From Pseudovibrio sp. JCM 19062 (lineage in GTDB: Bacteria; Pseudomonadota; Alphaproteobacteria; Rhizobiales; Stappiaceae): a stretch of 62,404 bases of DNA. The notes beneath the pieces were generated by a model that saw only the letters and a program-made list of their open reading frames with translations, was not told where the DNA came from and searched no databases. Positions 52,375 through 61,710 of this stretch are shown here, one piece after another. The DNA lies in contig BAXV01000017.1 of assembly GCA_001310715.1 (NCBI GenBank), positions 1 to 62,404 on the forward strand. The letters are read 5' to 3'. A program made the position numbers and the translations under genes. Position 1 is the stretch's first letter, and every line of letters starts with the position of its first letter.

Positions 52375-52597
52375 GAAAAGCGAGGTCCTGCAGGCTTAGA
52401 GCAATACACAAATCAAATCACTGAATTCTGCCTGCCATAATTCGAGGGGGACTTCAATGCTCCATTGGGCAAGGGCTGCTGCGGTAATAGTATCAATGTT
52501 GTGCCTATGGGTAATTTATGTGCGTACTTGCCATAAAAAAAACTAATCGCTATGTTTCGATTAAATAATGGCTAAAACAATAACAAGGACACATGGA

Positions 52598-53255
52598 ATG
52601 AACTTGAAGAACGTCGCACTGAGCCGCTACTCCACCAAGGCCTTTGACCCTGCAAAAAAAGATCTCAGCAGAACAGTTTGATCATATTAAATCTCTGCTG
52701 CGCTTCAGTCCATCAAGCGTAAATACGCAGCCATGGCATTTTGTCATTGCAGACACCGCTGAAGGACGCGAGCGCGTTTCCAAGGGCACACAGGGCATGT
52801 TCGCCTTTAATAACGAGAAGGTTCTCAACTCCTCCCACGTTATCGTCTTTTGCGTAAAGACCGATATCTCCGACGAGTATCTGGACCGCCTGCTGGCAGC
52901 TGAAGATGAAGACAAACGCTTCGCTGATCCGGCTATCAAAGAAATGTCCAGATCGGGCCGCGCTACCTTTGTTGGCTTGCACCGTGACCAGCTGAAAGAC
53001 GCTGACCAGTGGATGGAAAAGCAGGTCTACCTGAACATGGGCACCGTGCTGCTGGGCGCTGGCGCAATGGGCATTGATGCTGTGCCGATTGAAGGCGTGG
53101 ACGCACAGGCACTAAATGAAGAGTTCAGCCTGACCGAAAAAGGCTATCGCGCCGTTGCGCTGATCGCCCTCGGCCACCGCGACGAGAACGACTTCAACGC
53201 CGCCCTTCCAAAATCCCGCCTGCCGGAAGCTGAAATCTTCACCGAGCTGGCTTAA
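52598..53255 (+). CDS. nfsB: NAD(P)H nitroreductase, NfsB-like, one frame break
   Basis: FMN-dependent oxygen-insensitive nitroreductase/dihydropteridine reductase, 218 residues. Starts NLKNVALSRYSTKAFDPAKK, continuing ISAEQFDHIKSLLRFSPSS VNTQPWHFVI (FMN site), then AGAMGIDAVPIEG and ALIALGHRDENDFNAALPKSR, close to the E. coli NfsB layout. The seven-A run near 52655 must be six A. Preceded by AAGGAC. A clean terminator follows. The symbol is by family resemblance only. Confidence 0.88.
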
Positions 53256-53278
53256 GTCACCTTAAATGAGATACTGAG

Positions 53279-53308
53279 AGGGGATGCAAAACGCATCCCC
53301 TTTTTTTT
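53279..53308 (+). terminator. Intrinsic terminator of the nitroreductase gene
   Basis: GGGGATGC/GCATCCCC with a five-base loop and a run of eight T. It begins 24 bases after the stop codon. Confidence 0.92.
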
Positions 53309-53383
53309 GCCTAAAATGCAATACACCTTGCTGATGATCATGAGTAATCCAGACTGACCACTGACCTTTTCCAACGAGACCAA

Positions 53384-53830
53384 ATGACCATCAGACCCTA
53401 CCGCGATGAAGACTTCCCCACTGTTCTTGAAATCTACGCAGCATGCAAATTGGATGAATTGCGCTATGAGGAGGAGAGCTTCCGGTTGCTGCCGCTTGAT
53501 CAGGACCCCAAGCGTTTAGAGGGCTTCCGCGCCTCTACTGTGCTTCTTTACGAGCAGAATCAGACCCTTGGTTATGCAGCCTACAATGGATCAGAGATAA
53601 CCGCCCTGTTTGTACACCCTGACGGACGCGGCGCGGGCATCGGCAAAACGCTGCTGGAACATATGCTGGACAGGATGGAAGGGGAGGTTGTGCTTTATGT
53701 CGCCAAATCAAACCACCCGGCAAAACGGCTCTATGAGCGTCACGGGTTTGTGGTGATCAGCGAGTTCACGACCGAGTATAACGGTACAGCTGTCAGAGCA
53801 AACAAGATGCTGCGCAAGCTCCCAAAATAA
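53384..53830 (+). CDS. GNAT-family N-acetyltransferase
   Basis: Intact, 148 residues. TIRPYRDEDFPTVLEIY at the start; acetyl-CoA loop in ALFVHPDGRGAGIGKTLLEHML; motif B in VAKSNHPAKRLYERHGFVVI. Single-domain small acetyltransferase, perhaps similar to peptide or amine acetylases (YhbS/YafP style). It converges with the cytochrome c gene 54 bases away. Confidence 0.88.
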   Translation: MTIRPYRDEDFPTVLEIYAACKLDELRYEEESFRLLPLDQDPKRLEGFRASTVLLYEQNQTLGYAAYNGSEITALFVHPDGRGAGIGKTLLEHMLDRMEGEVVLYVAKSNHPAKRLYERHGFVVISEFTTEYNGTAVRANKMLRKLPK

Positions 53831-53884
53831 ACATTGCGCAGCAATAAGGGCCGCAGAACTGCGACCCTGATCCTCATGCTCCAA

Positions 53885-54284
53885 TTACTTCGTGGAGCCG
53901 TCTTTGTTGAACTGTGCAAGGTACGCGATAACGTCCTGACGCTGGTCTTCTTTTCTAAGACCTGCAAATGCCATCTTACCTTTAGGGATGACGTCCTTAG
54001 GTTTTGTAAGGTATGCATCAAGAGTTGCTGCGTCCCAAACCTTACCTTCTTCTTTACCTGCCAGAAGAGGCTTGGAGTACTTGTAGCCTTCGACTTCACC
54101 CCATCCAGCATCAACGATACCGTTCAGAGCAGGGCCAACCTTGTTCTTTGCGTTTTCGCCGACGGCATGACAAGCCGCACATTTTTTTGAAAATCTTCTG
54201 GCCCTGAGCAACATCGCCTTGAGCGTATGCCACACCTGAGCTCACCAGCAATGCAAGCGCTGCAACGACGCCAAACTGCTTCAT
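53885..54284 (-). CDS. Soluble cytochrome c, class I, one frame break
   Basis: 132 residues with a signal peptide (MKQFGVVAALALLVSSGVAYA, cut after AYA). Haem motif CAACH after correcting a seven-A run (minus strand, near 54185) to six; the axial Met is in PKGKMAFAGL. Length and the KVGPALNGIVDA segment fit the small cytochrome c552/c2-type electron carriers. GGAGAG precedes the ATG. Possible partner for oxidases or glycolate oxidase chain, not proven. Confidence 0.9.
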
Positions 54285-54621
54285 AATATTCTCTCCTTCC
54301 AACTAAACCGATAAACGCGAATTAGAGAACAACATAGTCTAACTCGTGAGTGATATCCCGTAGATTCGAAGTAACCTTCGTATATATTGTTATGGCATAT
54401 TGTCGCGGATAAGCTGATCATAGCCGTAACTGGCTGAAAATAAATTGCTTTGAGTCAAACTCGGAAAATTACTGAAACAGCTGCTTTGTAGGCTGTAAAA
54501 GACTTTATGCGGCTTTCCTCTGTGCTTGAAACATGAGAGGTTGGGCAAATGTGTTCAATGAATACGGGTAAGTTCGTGACCCGGAAATAACGCTCGGATC
54601 AGAAGGCAGGAGGGAGGCCTG
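54285..54621. other. Divergent promoter region between cytochrome c and glcD
   Basis: About 337 bases without a gene, AT-rich in its left half. GGAGGGAGG at 54611-54619 is the glcD ribosome binding site. No riboswitch class is recognised. Confidence 0.4.
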
Positions 54622-56116
54622 ATGGCAGCGATTGCAATGCCAAAACCGTCGCAGGTGACACTCGAGAAACGCTCGAAAATCGTGCTGATTTGCAAAAAAA
54701 ATCGTGCCCGGAGAAGGCGTTATCTGTGACGATATCGAGATGCGCCCCTACGAAACGGATGCCTTAACAGCGTACCGCCAACTGCCCCTTGTGGTGGTCC
54801 TGCCGGAAACCGTTGATCAGGTCTCAAAGACCCTCAAATACTGCTACGACAATGATGTGAAGGTGGTGCCGCGCGGTGCTGGAACCTCCCTGTCTGGAGG
54901 CGCGTTGCCGCTGGAAGATGGCGTTCTGCTGTCCATGATGAAGTTCAATCGCATTTTGGAAATAGACCTGCAAAATCGGGCCGTTGTGACACAGCCCGGT
55001 GTGACCAATCTGGGGATTACCACGGCGGTGCAGGCAGACGGCTTCTATTATGCCCCCGACCCATCCTCCCAGATAGCCTGTTCCATCGGCGGCAACATCG
55101 CAGAGAATTCAGGTGGTGTGCACTCACTCAAATACGGTTTGACCACCAACAATCTGCTCGGATTAGAGATCGTTCTCATCACCGGAGAGGTCATCCGCCT
55201 TGGCGGCAAACACCTCGATTCAGAAGCCTACGACCTGCTGGCCCTGCTCACCGGTTCCGAAGGACTGCTGGCCGTTGTCACGGAAGTCACCGTTCGGGTT
55301 CTGCAAAAGCCTGAGACCGCCCGCGCGGCGCTGATCGGCTTTCCAACATCGGAAACAGCTGGCAAGTGCGTCGCCGATATCATTGGCGCTGGCATCATCC
55401 CCGGCGGCATGGAACTTATGGACAAGCTCGCCATCGAGGCCGCTGAAGATTTCGTTCATGCTGGCTACCCGCTGGATGTGGAAGCTCATGATCGTGGAAC
55501 TGGACGGCCCCGAAGCAGAGGTTGATGACCTGCTTCAGCGTGTCAGTGCCATTGCAGAGAAGAACGGCTCCTCTTACCTGCGCGTCTCGCAGTCAGAAGA
55601 GGAGCGCAACACATTCTGGGCAGGGCGCAAGGCCGCGTTCCCTGCAGTGGGCCGGATCTCGCCGGACTATTTGTGCATGGACGGCACCATCCCGCGGGCA
55701 GCACTGCCGCAAGTCCTGCAAGAGATGCAAGAGCTGAGCGAGAAGCACGGACTGCGCGTTGCTAACGTGTTCCACGCAGGCGACGGCAACCTGCACCCGC
55801 TCATTCTCTATGATGCGAACCAGCCGGGAGAACTGGCCGCAGCAGAAGAGTTTGGCGCAGACATCCTGCGCCTCTGCGTGAAAGTGGGCGGTGTCCTTAC
55901 CGGAGAACACGGCGTGGGCATCGAGAAACGCGACCTCATGCCGGAAATGTTCTCAGAGGATGACCTGAAACAGCAGCAACGCATCAAATGCGCGTTCGAT
56001 GAGAAGCAGCTTCTCAATCCGGGAAGATGTTCCCGGTCCTGCACCGCTGTGCAGAGCTCGGCTTCATGCACGTGCATCGCGGCCAATTGCCATTCCCGGA
56101 TATTCCGCGCTTTTAA
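54622..56116 (+). CDS. glcD: Glycolate oxidase FAD-linked subunit, four indels
   Basis: Oxidises glycolate to glyoxylate. FAD-binding VAO fold: VVPRGAGTSLSGGALP (PP-loop), DPSSQIACSIGGNIAENSGG, LTGSEGLLAVVTEV; C-terminal cap with FHAGDGNLHPLI and GGVLTGEHGVGIEKR. Indels: missing G near 54681, eight-A run near 54696-54703 expected to be six, surplus base near 55488, missing base near 56026. Corrected length 497 residues, matching E. coli GlcD (499). The first gene of glcDEF. Strong GGAGGGAGG before ATG 54622. Confidence 0.93.
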
Positions 56117-56145
56117 TTTATGCGCCAGAAGAACAGGACGAAACC

Positions 56146-57344
56146 ATGGGAGAGGGTTTCCACCCAACAACAGCTGAGGAGCTGGAGGCGGTCGTTAAAT
56201 GGGCCGCCGCCGAGCGTACCCCGCTGGAAGTGATCGGCAGCGGCTCCAAGCGCAACTGGGGCAGGGCCGTGCAGTCCGCGCATACCCTACGCACGGATGG
56301 CATCACCGGCATCATTGATTACGAACCGGCAGAACTGGTTCTCACCGTCAAAGCAGGCACAGCCCTGCAAGAGGTTGAGGCCCTGCTGAAAGAGCACAAT
56401 CAGGAACTGCCCTTTGAACCTGCCAACCTCAGCAGTGTTCTGGGTACCCCATCGCAGGCAGGCACCATCGGCGGTGTTCTGGCAACCAACCTGTCCGGCC
56501 CCCGCCGCCTCAAAGCTGGCGCGGCACGAGATCATGTGCTTGGACTGGAAGCTGTTTCCGGCAGGGGGGAGATCTTCAAAGCAGGCGGTCGCGTGGTGAA
56601 AAACGTAACCGGCTACGACCTTGCCCGTGGCTTCTGTTCGTCGTGGGGCACACTGGCCGTGGCAACAAGCTTCTCCATCAAAGTCCTCCCACGCGCAGCC
56701 AAGGAATGCACCTTTGTCCTGCTGGGCCTGACCGCGCAACAAGCATCCGAGGCTATGTCAGAGGCCATGGATCATCCGCTGAAGTCTCCTCCGCGGCCCA
56801 CCTGCCTCAAGGCTTTTGCCCCCTTTCGCAAGATAATGCCATGACCTTGCTCAGACTGGAAGGCATCCCCGTTTCTATCGAGTACCGTTTGGATAAACTG
56901 CGCAGCATCCTGAAGCGTTTTCCATCGCAGGACCTGATTGAAGGCGAGACCTCCCACAAAACATGGGCCGACCTGCGCGATCTCATCAGCTTTGCTGGCA
57001 GCGAGAAACCACTCTGGAAAATCTCGGTCAGCCCGACAGCTGGACATCAGGTGATTGCCGAGCTGGAAAAACAGTTTGCCATCCGCTGGATGATGGACTG
57101 GGCCGGAGGTCTCGTCTGGGTAGAAATGCAAGGCGGTGAACCGCACGATGTCCCGCTGCGCCAGATCATCGCCGAAAACGGCGGCGGCCACGCTACGCTC
57201 TTAAGAGCAAGCGCCGAGATACGTGCCAGCATCGATGTCTTCCAGCCACAGGCCGAAACCTTGATGGGCCTTTCCAAACGCCTGAAATCCCAGTTTGATC
57301 CGCATAACATCCTCAACCCCGGCCGCATGTACATGGGGGTCTAG
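56146..57344 (+). CDS. glcE: Glycolate oxidase FAD-binding subunit GlcE, one frame break
   Basis: A second FAD-binding partner of GlcD, about 399 residues. [30 protein letters not shown] (FAD loop), [20 protein letters not shown] and [15 protein letters not shown] are typical. A missing base near 56778 joins the frames (then [13 protein letters not shown]) to [19 protein letters not shown] use ATG 56146 with AGGAC upstream; an ATG at 56119 is out of frame. Confidence 0.9.
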
Positions 57345-57347
57345 CTC

Positions 57348-58648
57348 ATGCAAACCAACTTTACGCCAGACCAACTCAAAGACAGCGCCACGCAGTCTCC
57401 GAACAGATTCTGCGCAAATGCGTGCATTGCGGGTTTTGCACCGCCACCTGCCCAACCTTTGTGCTTTTAGGAGACGAACTCGACAGCCCCCGTGGTCGCA
57501 TCTATCTCATCAAGGATATGCTGGAAAACGACCGACCTGCGGACGCCAAAACCGTCAAACACATCGACCGCTGCCTGTCGTGCCTGTCCTGCATGACCAC
57601 CTGCCATCAGGTGTGAACTACATGCATCTGGTGGACCACGCCCGCGTCCATATCGAACGCACCTACAAACGCCCGTTGCATGACCGCCTGCTCAGATCCG
57701 TGCTGGAGGCCGTCCTACCCAATCCGGGCCGCTTCCGCCTCGCCATTGCCGCTGCGTTTTATGGTCGCCCGCTTGCTGGCTCATGAAGAAATGCGGCGGA
57801 ACACTTGCCCGACTGGGCACCATGCTGGCACTGGCCCCAACCAAGGCCGCACCGCCGTCCCAGTTCGCTGATCAGGAAACTGTTGCTCCCAAAACGCCAC
57901 GGAAGGGCCGCGTCGCTATCCTGAAAGGCTGCGCCCAAAGCGTGCTCGCGCCCTCCATCAACGATGCCACCACCCGCTTGCTCACCCGCCTCGGCTACGA
58001 AGTTGTCTTCCCAAAAGGTGAGGGCTGCTGCGGCGCACTCGTCCACCACATGGGAAAAGAGGAAGCTCCAACCAGCAGGCCAAAACCAACATTGATGCGT
58101 GGACCAATGAGATGGAAGATGAGGGGCTTGATGCCGTGATCATCACCACCTCCGGCTGCGGCACCACCATCAAAGACTACGGCTTCATGCTGCGTGAAGA
58201 CCCGCACTACGCTGAAAAAGCTCAGAAAATCTCGGAGATAGCCAAAGACATTACCGAGTTCCTGATTGAACAGGATCTCGGCGAACCTCAGCTTCCGGAA
58301 GAACTCACCGTCGCCTACCACTCCGCTTGCTCCATGCAGCACGGCCAGCAGATCACATGGCAGCCCAAAAAACTGCTGCAGAACGCAGGCTTCACTGTCA
58401 AAGAGCCGCTGGAAGGTCACCTCTGCTGCGGCTCGGCTGGCACCTACAACATCATGCAGCCCAACATCGCAACCGCTCTACGCGACCGCAAAGTCGGCAA
58501 TCTGGAGGCCACAAAGCCCGACCTCGTCGCCACAGGCAACATCGGCTGCATCACTCAAATCTCGGGAGGCACCCAACTCCCGATCATCCACAGCATCGAA
58601 CTCCTCGACTGGGCCTACGGCGGCCCAAAACCAGCACAGCTGAGCTAG
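57348..58648 (+). CDS. glcF: Glycolate oxidase iron-sulfur subunit, several frame breaks
   Basis: Two ferredoxin-type 4Fe-4S sites: [13 protein letters not shown] and [11 protein letters not shown], then CCG domains with [39 protein letters not shown] and [13 protein letters not shown]. Passes electrons from GlcDE to the quinone pool or a cytochrome. Breaks near 57395, 57612, 57760-57785 and 58068. Corrected start ATG 57348, four bases after the glcE stop. The operon glcDEF is complete apart from indels; glcC and glcB are not adjacent. Confidence 0.92.
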
Positions 58649-58812
58649 GCCTAAACAAGCCACCAAAAGCTATTCCTGATCAGTTAAATCGCTTACATAT
58701 CGCAGCCGGTTACGGCAGTGAAGCTTATGGGGGAACGGGGTCCAGACCATTCGAACTCTCCAAATATGTCGCTAAATATGACGAACTCGAATTACCCGGT
58801 TCGTTCAAGACC

Positions 58813-60052
58813 TTAGCTTATTGCTTCAAGTTCCTCTCGAGGACCAAAGAACTCAAAGTGGATCTGACTTTCCGGGACATGGCGGTTGCGCAGTTCCCTA
58901 ACGATCTGTGTCATGAAGGGGGCCGGACCGCAGAAGTAATAGTCTGCATCAAAACCGCCAACCACAGATTTAAGTAGCGCTCCGTCAACGAAGCCGGTGC
59001 TAATCTTTTCTGAATGGAGCCGTTCCACGCCTTCAGGTACAGGTTCACTGTAGCAATAGTGTACTTTTAGATTAGGAGTGGCCCTGGCTATTTCATCTAC
59101 AGTTTTTCCGAATGCGTGGTGTTTCTCATGTAAATTGGCATGAATAAAGTATATTTGGCGATCTGGGTTCACTTCAGTCACTGCAAGCAACATGCTGAGT
59201 ATTGGGTTATGCCAACACCTGCGGCAAGCAATACAAGTGGGCGCTCGGACTTATCAGCGGGATCAATAAAGAACTCGCCGCATGGGGGCGCAAGCTCCAC
59301 CACATCGCCCACATCGATAGAATTATGGAGCAGGCTCGATACGTACCCGCCAGGCTCGCTATCTATAGAGCTATCCTCGCGCTTTACGCTAATGCGGAAG
59401 TAATCGTTGCCGGGTTTATCGGAAAGACTATAATTCCGCATAGTGGTACTGCCGTTCACGGTAGGAACGCGAAGTGTAATGTATTGGCCCGGGTTAAAGC
59501 TTGGGAGGCTTCCACCATGCTCTGGCTTGAAGTAGAACGACGTTATAACGGCACTTTCTTTTTCTTTCTTGACGACTTTGAATCTTTTGAAGCCTTCCCA
59601 ACCACCGTCTGCATTTAATTGTTCACTATAGATTGTAGCTTCACGCTCGATCAGGATATCTGCAAGAAAGTCATAGGCTTGCCCCCAAGCGTCTATAACT
59701 TCATGCGTAGCGACATCGCCCAGCACTTCCTTAATTGAAGCCAGAAGGTTCTCACCAACGATAGGATAGTGTTCCGGCTTAATACGCAATGACACATGCT
59801 TTTGTGCGATGAGTTCGACAGCACTGCCCAGAGCTTCGAGATTGTCGATATTTGCTGCATAAGCACAGATTGCACCAGCCAAAGCTCTCTGTTGGTGCCC
59901 TGTTGCCTGATGCGCTGGATTGAAAAACGCTTGCACCTCAGGATTATGCGAGAACATGCGTTTATAGAAGTGCTGTGTTAATGCTTCGCCACCAGTTTGC
60001 AGCAGGGGAACTGTTGCCTTTATTGTAGCTATGGTTTTTTTTCGCTGAGCAT
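58813..60052 (-). CDS. hmp: Flavohaemoglobin (nitric oxide dioxygenase), two frame breaks
   Basis: Converts NO plus oxygen to nitrate using NAD(P)H. Globin domain: MFSHNPEVQAFFNP, LIAQKHVSLRI with the proximal His. FAD domain: FNPGQYITLRVP, TTMRNYSLSDKPG (RxYS motif). NAD domain: LVLLAAGVGITPMLSMLLA and YYFCGPAPFM. The eight-A run at 60035-60042 breaks the N-terminus MLSEKTIATIKATVPLLQTGG, and another missing base near 59200 splits the NAD domain. About 413 residues after repair. A broken nsrR lies divergent upstream, as in many genomes where NsrR represses hmp. Confidence 0.93.
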
Positions 60053-60072
60053 TATTGTGTCCTAGCTGCTAT

Positions 60073-60095
60073 AAGATGTAAATCATATGCGTGTT
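60073..60095 (+). promoter_or_regulatory. NsrR-type operator candidate between hmp and nsrR
   Basis: AAGATGTAAATCATATGCGTGTT contains an AAGATG half-site and a partial inverted partner. The match to the E. coli-type NsrR motif is weak, but the location between hmp and its usual regulator supports it. Confidence 0.3.
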
Positions 60096-60134
60096 ATAAA
60101 TTGCTCTGACCTTGCCAGAATTCAGGGAGAAAAT

Positions 60135-60488
60135 ATGCGTTTAGCAACATTCGCAGATCACTCACAACGTACTCTGATACCTCTCCCCACGCATGACGAA
60201 AGACTTTGCACAGTCAAAGAAATGTCGACACAGTTTGGCGTAAATCAGAACCACATGATGAAGGTGGTGCCTGATTGAGACAAACACGGCAACAGGGTCA
60301 GTAAAGAGGGCAAAAATGGTGGAATTTGGCTATTTCTGAGCCTGTTTCGATGAATATCGAGGCAATTGTACGTCAATTAAAAAAAACGGATTTTGACATT
60401 GTCGAGTGCTTTAACCGAAAATGACCTGACCGGCTCTACTCATCCCATTGGAACAAGAGATATGGTCGCTCGCTCCTCAAAGGCGTAA
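60135..60488 (+). pseudogene. nsrR: NsrR-family regulator, disrupted and lacking two cluster Cys
   Basis: ATG 60135 after AGGGAGA. The start MRLATFADHSQRTLIPLPTH and LCTVKEMSTQFGVNQNHMMKVV follow the NsrR winged helix. The frame then meets a TGA at 60275. Later pieces reappear in other frames: KNGGIWL, then NIEAIVRQLKKTDFDIVECFNRK. NsrR needs three Cys for its nitric-oxide-sensing cluster; only the one in VECF is seen, and the corrected continuation NDLTGSTHPIGTRDMV has none. Indels could be consensus errors as elsewhere, but the Cys loss points to true decay or an apo-type regulator. Confidence 0.6.
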
Positions 60489-60756
60489 CGGAGGCGGTAT
60501 GGCATGCCGGCTGCTCGTAAGGTGATGTGGTTCACAGGTTCAATGCTCCCGAGTACTTTGGCAAATTTTATCTGGCCAGATTTTGAACAAGACAAGAGCG
60601 GTTTCCAGACCCGAAGAACTCCCACACGCATCACCGCCTCAGCCTTCGCGCTTTTCTGGTGCACATGGTAAAACTACCTATCCAAACTGGCGTCATTGCT
60701 CCATATATCTCTAGATCTGATACCTTAATTCTTTAAAGAGCCCTTTGGAGTATCTC
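60489..60756. other. Intergenic region upstream of the MBL gene
   Basis: About 268 bases with no gene that I can support. A minus-strand 74-codon frame (60440-60664) has no recognised family. TTTGGAG at 60744-60750 serves the MBL gene. Confidence 0.35.
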
Positions 60757-61710
60757 GTGTCCTCACCAAACGAACCACTCGCCCGTTTTGAACATCAAGT
60801 TCCGGGTATGCATCGCTTTAATTTGGGCAATTTCCAGATCACAGCGATACTTGACGCGCACACGATCCTAAGGCGCGAGACTTTAATCAACTATGATGGG
60901 AAGCAAGCAGAAGAAGCGCTCGGAAAATTATTTAGGCCACTTCCCACCGATGGCTTCGTCATTCCCGTACATTGCTTTGTGATTAATACCGGCGAGAAAC
61001 TGGTCCTGATTGACACAGGTGGGGGCGAGGGCTTTTCTTCATCACCCTATTCATTGCACGACAACCTGAAACGCGCCGGATTTAAAGCGGACGATATTGA
61101 CGTCATCATCTTAACGCACCTGCACGGAGACCATTTTGGCGGATTGACCACCAAAACCGGTGAGGCACGTTTCCCGAATGCAACTGTAAAGCTTCACAGG
61201 CTGGAATACGATTTCTGGCATGATGACAGTGAAAAAGCAAAGGCCTCTGACACGCCCTATGGCAGCAACTTTGACGCAGCCCGCAGTGCCATAGCACCCT
61301 ACGCAAAGCAGGCTGAGCTGCTGGAACAGGATGGCGGAATCCTGCCGGGTATCGAAACAATCCTTCTGCCGGGGCACACCCCCGGCCACATGGGCGTCAT
61401 GCTGCGATCTGAAGGGCAGGAAGTCCTGATGTGGGCAGACCTCGTCCACCACACGGTGTTGCAATTCGCCAATCCTGATTGGTCAATGGCGTTTGATACC
61501 GATCCGGACCTGTCCCGTCAGACACGTAATAAAATACTCGACAAAGTCTCCAGCGAACGCATCGCAGTACTCGGAACTCACCTCGATTTTCCGGGTTTTG
61601 GCCACGTAGCAAAAGAAGGAAATGGCTACAGATTCTACAGTCCCTTGGCAATACATACCGTGATGCACGGGGATATTCCGTTTCTCAATTCCTCAAACCC
61701 ACACGCCTAG
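60757..61710 (+). CDS. Metallo-beta-lactamase-fold hydrolase
   Basis: Intact, 317 residues from GTG 60757, with GGAG six bases upstream. The metal motif ILTHLHGDHFGG (HxHxDH), LLPGHTPGHMGVML with the next His, ADLVHH with the bridging Asp, and LGTHLDFPGFGH with the last His complete the MBL site. Similarity to AiiA/MphR-side lactonases and to general MBL hydrolases; substrate not known. The stop overlaps the convergent L,D-transpeptidase stop by three bases. Confidence 0.9.
   Translation: MSSPNEPLARFEHQVPGMHRFNLGNFQITAILDAHTILRRETLINYDGKQAEEALGKLFRPLPTDGFVIPVHCFVINTGEKLVLIDTGGGEGFSSSPYSLHDNLKRAGFKADDIDVIILTHLHGDHFGGLTTKTGEARFPNATVKLHRLEYDFWHDDSEKAKASDTPYGSNFDAARSAIAPYAKQAELLEQDGGILPGIETILLPGHTPGHMGVMLRSEGQEVLMWADLVHHTVLQFANPDWSMAFDTDPDLSRQTRNKILDKVSSERIAVLGTHLDFPGFGHVAKEGNGYRFYSPLAIHTVMHGDIPFLNSSNPHA

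Noticed and set aside
60440..60664. 74-codon minus-strand frame between nsrR and the MBL gene
   Set aside because: No recognised motif, no clear ribosome binding site; considered as a transposase fragment but nothing supports that.
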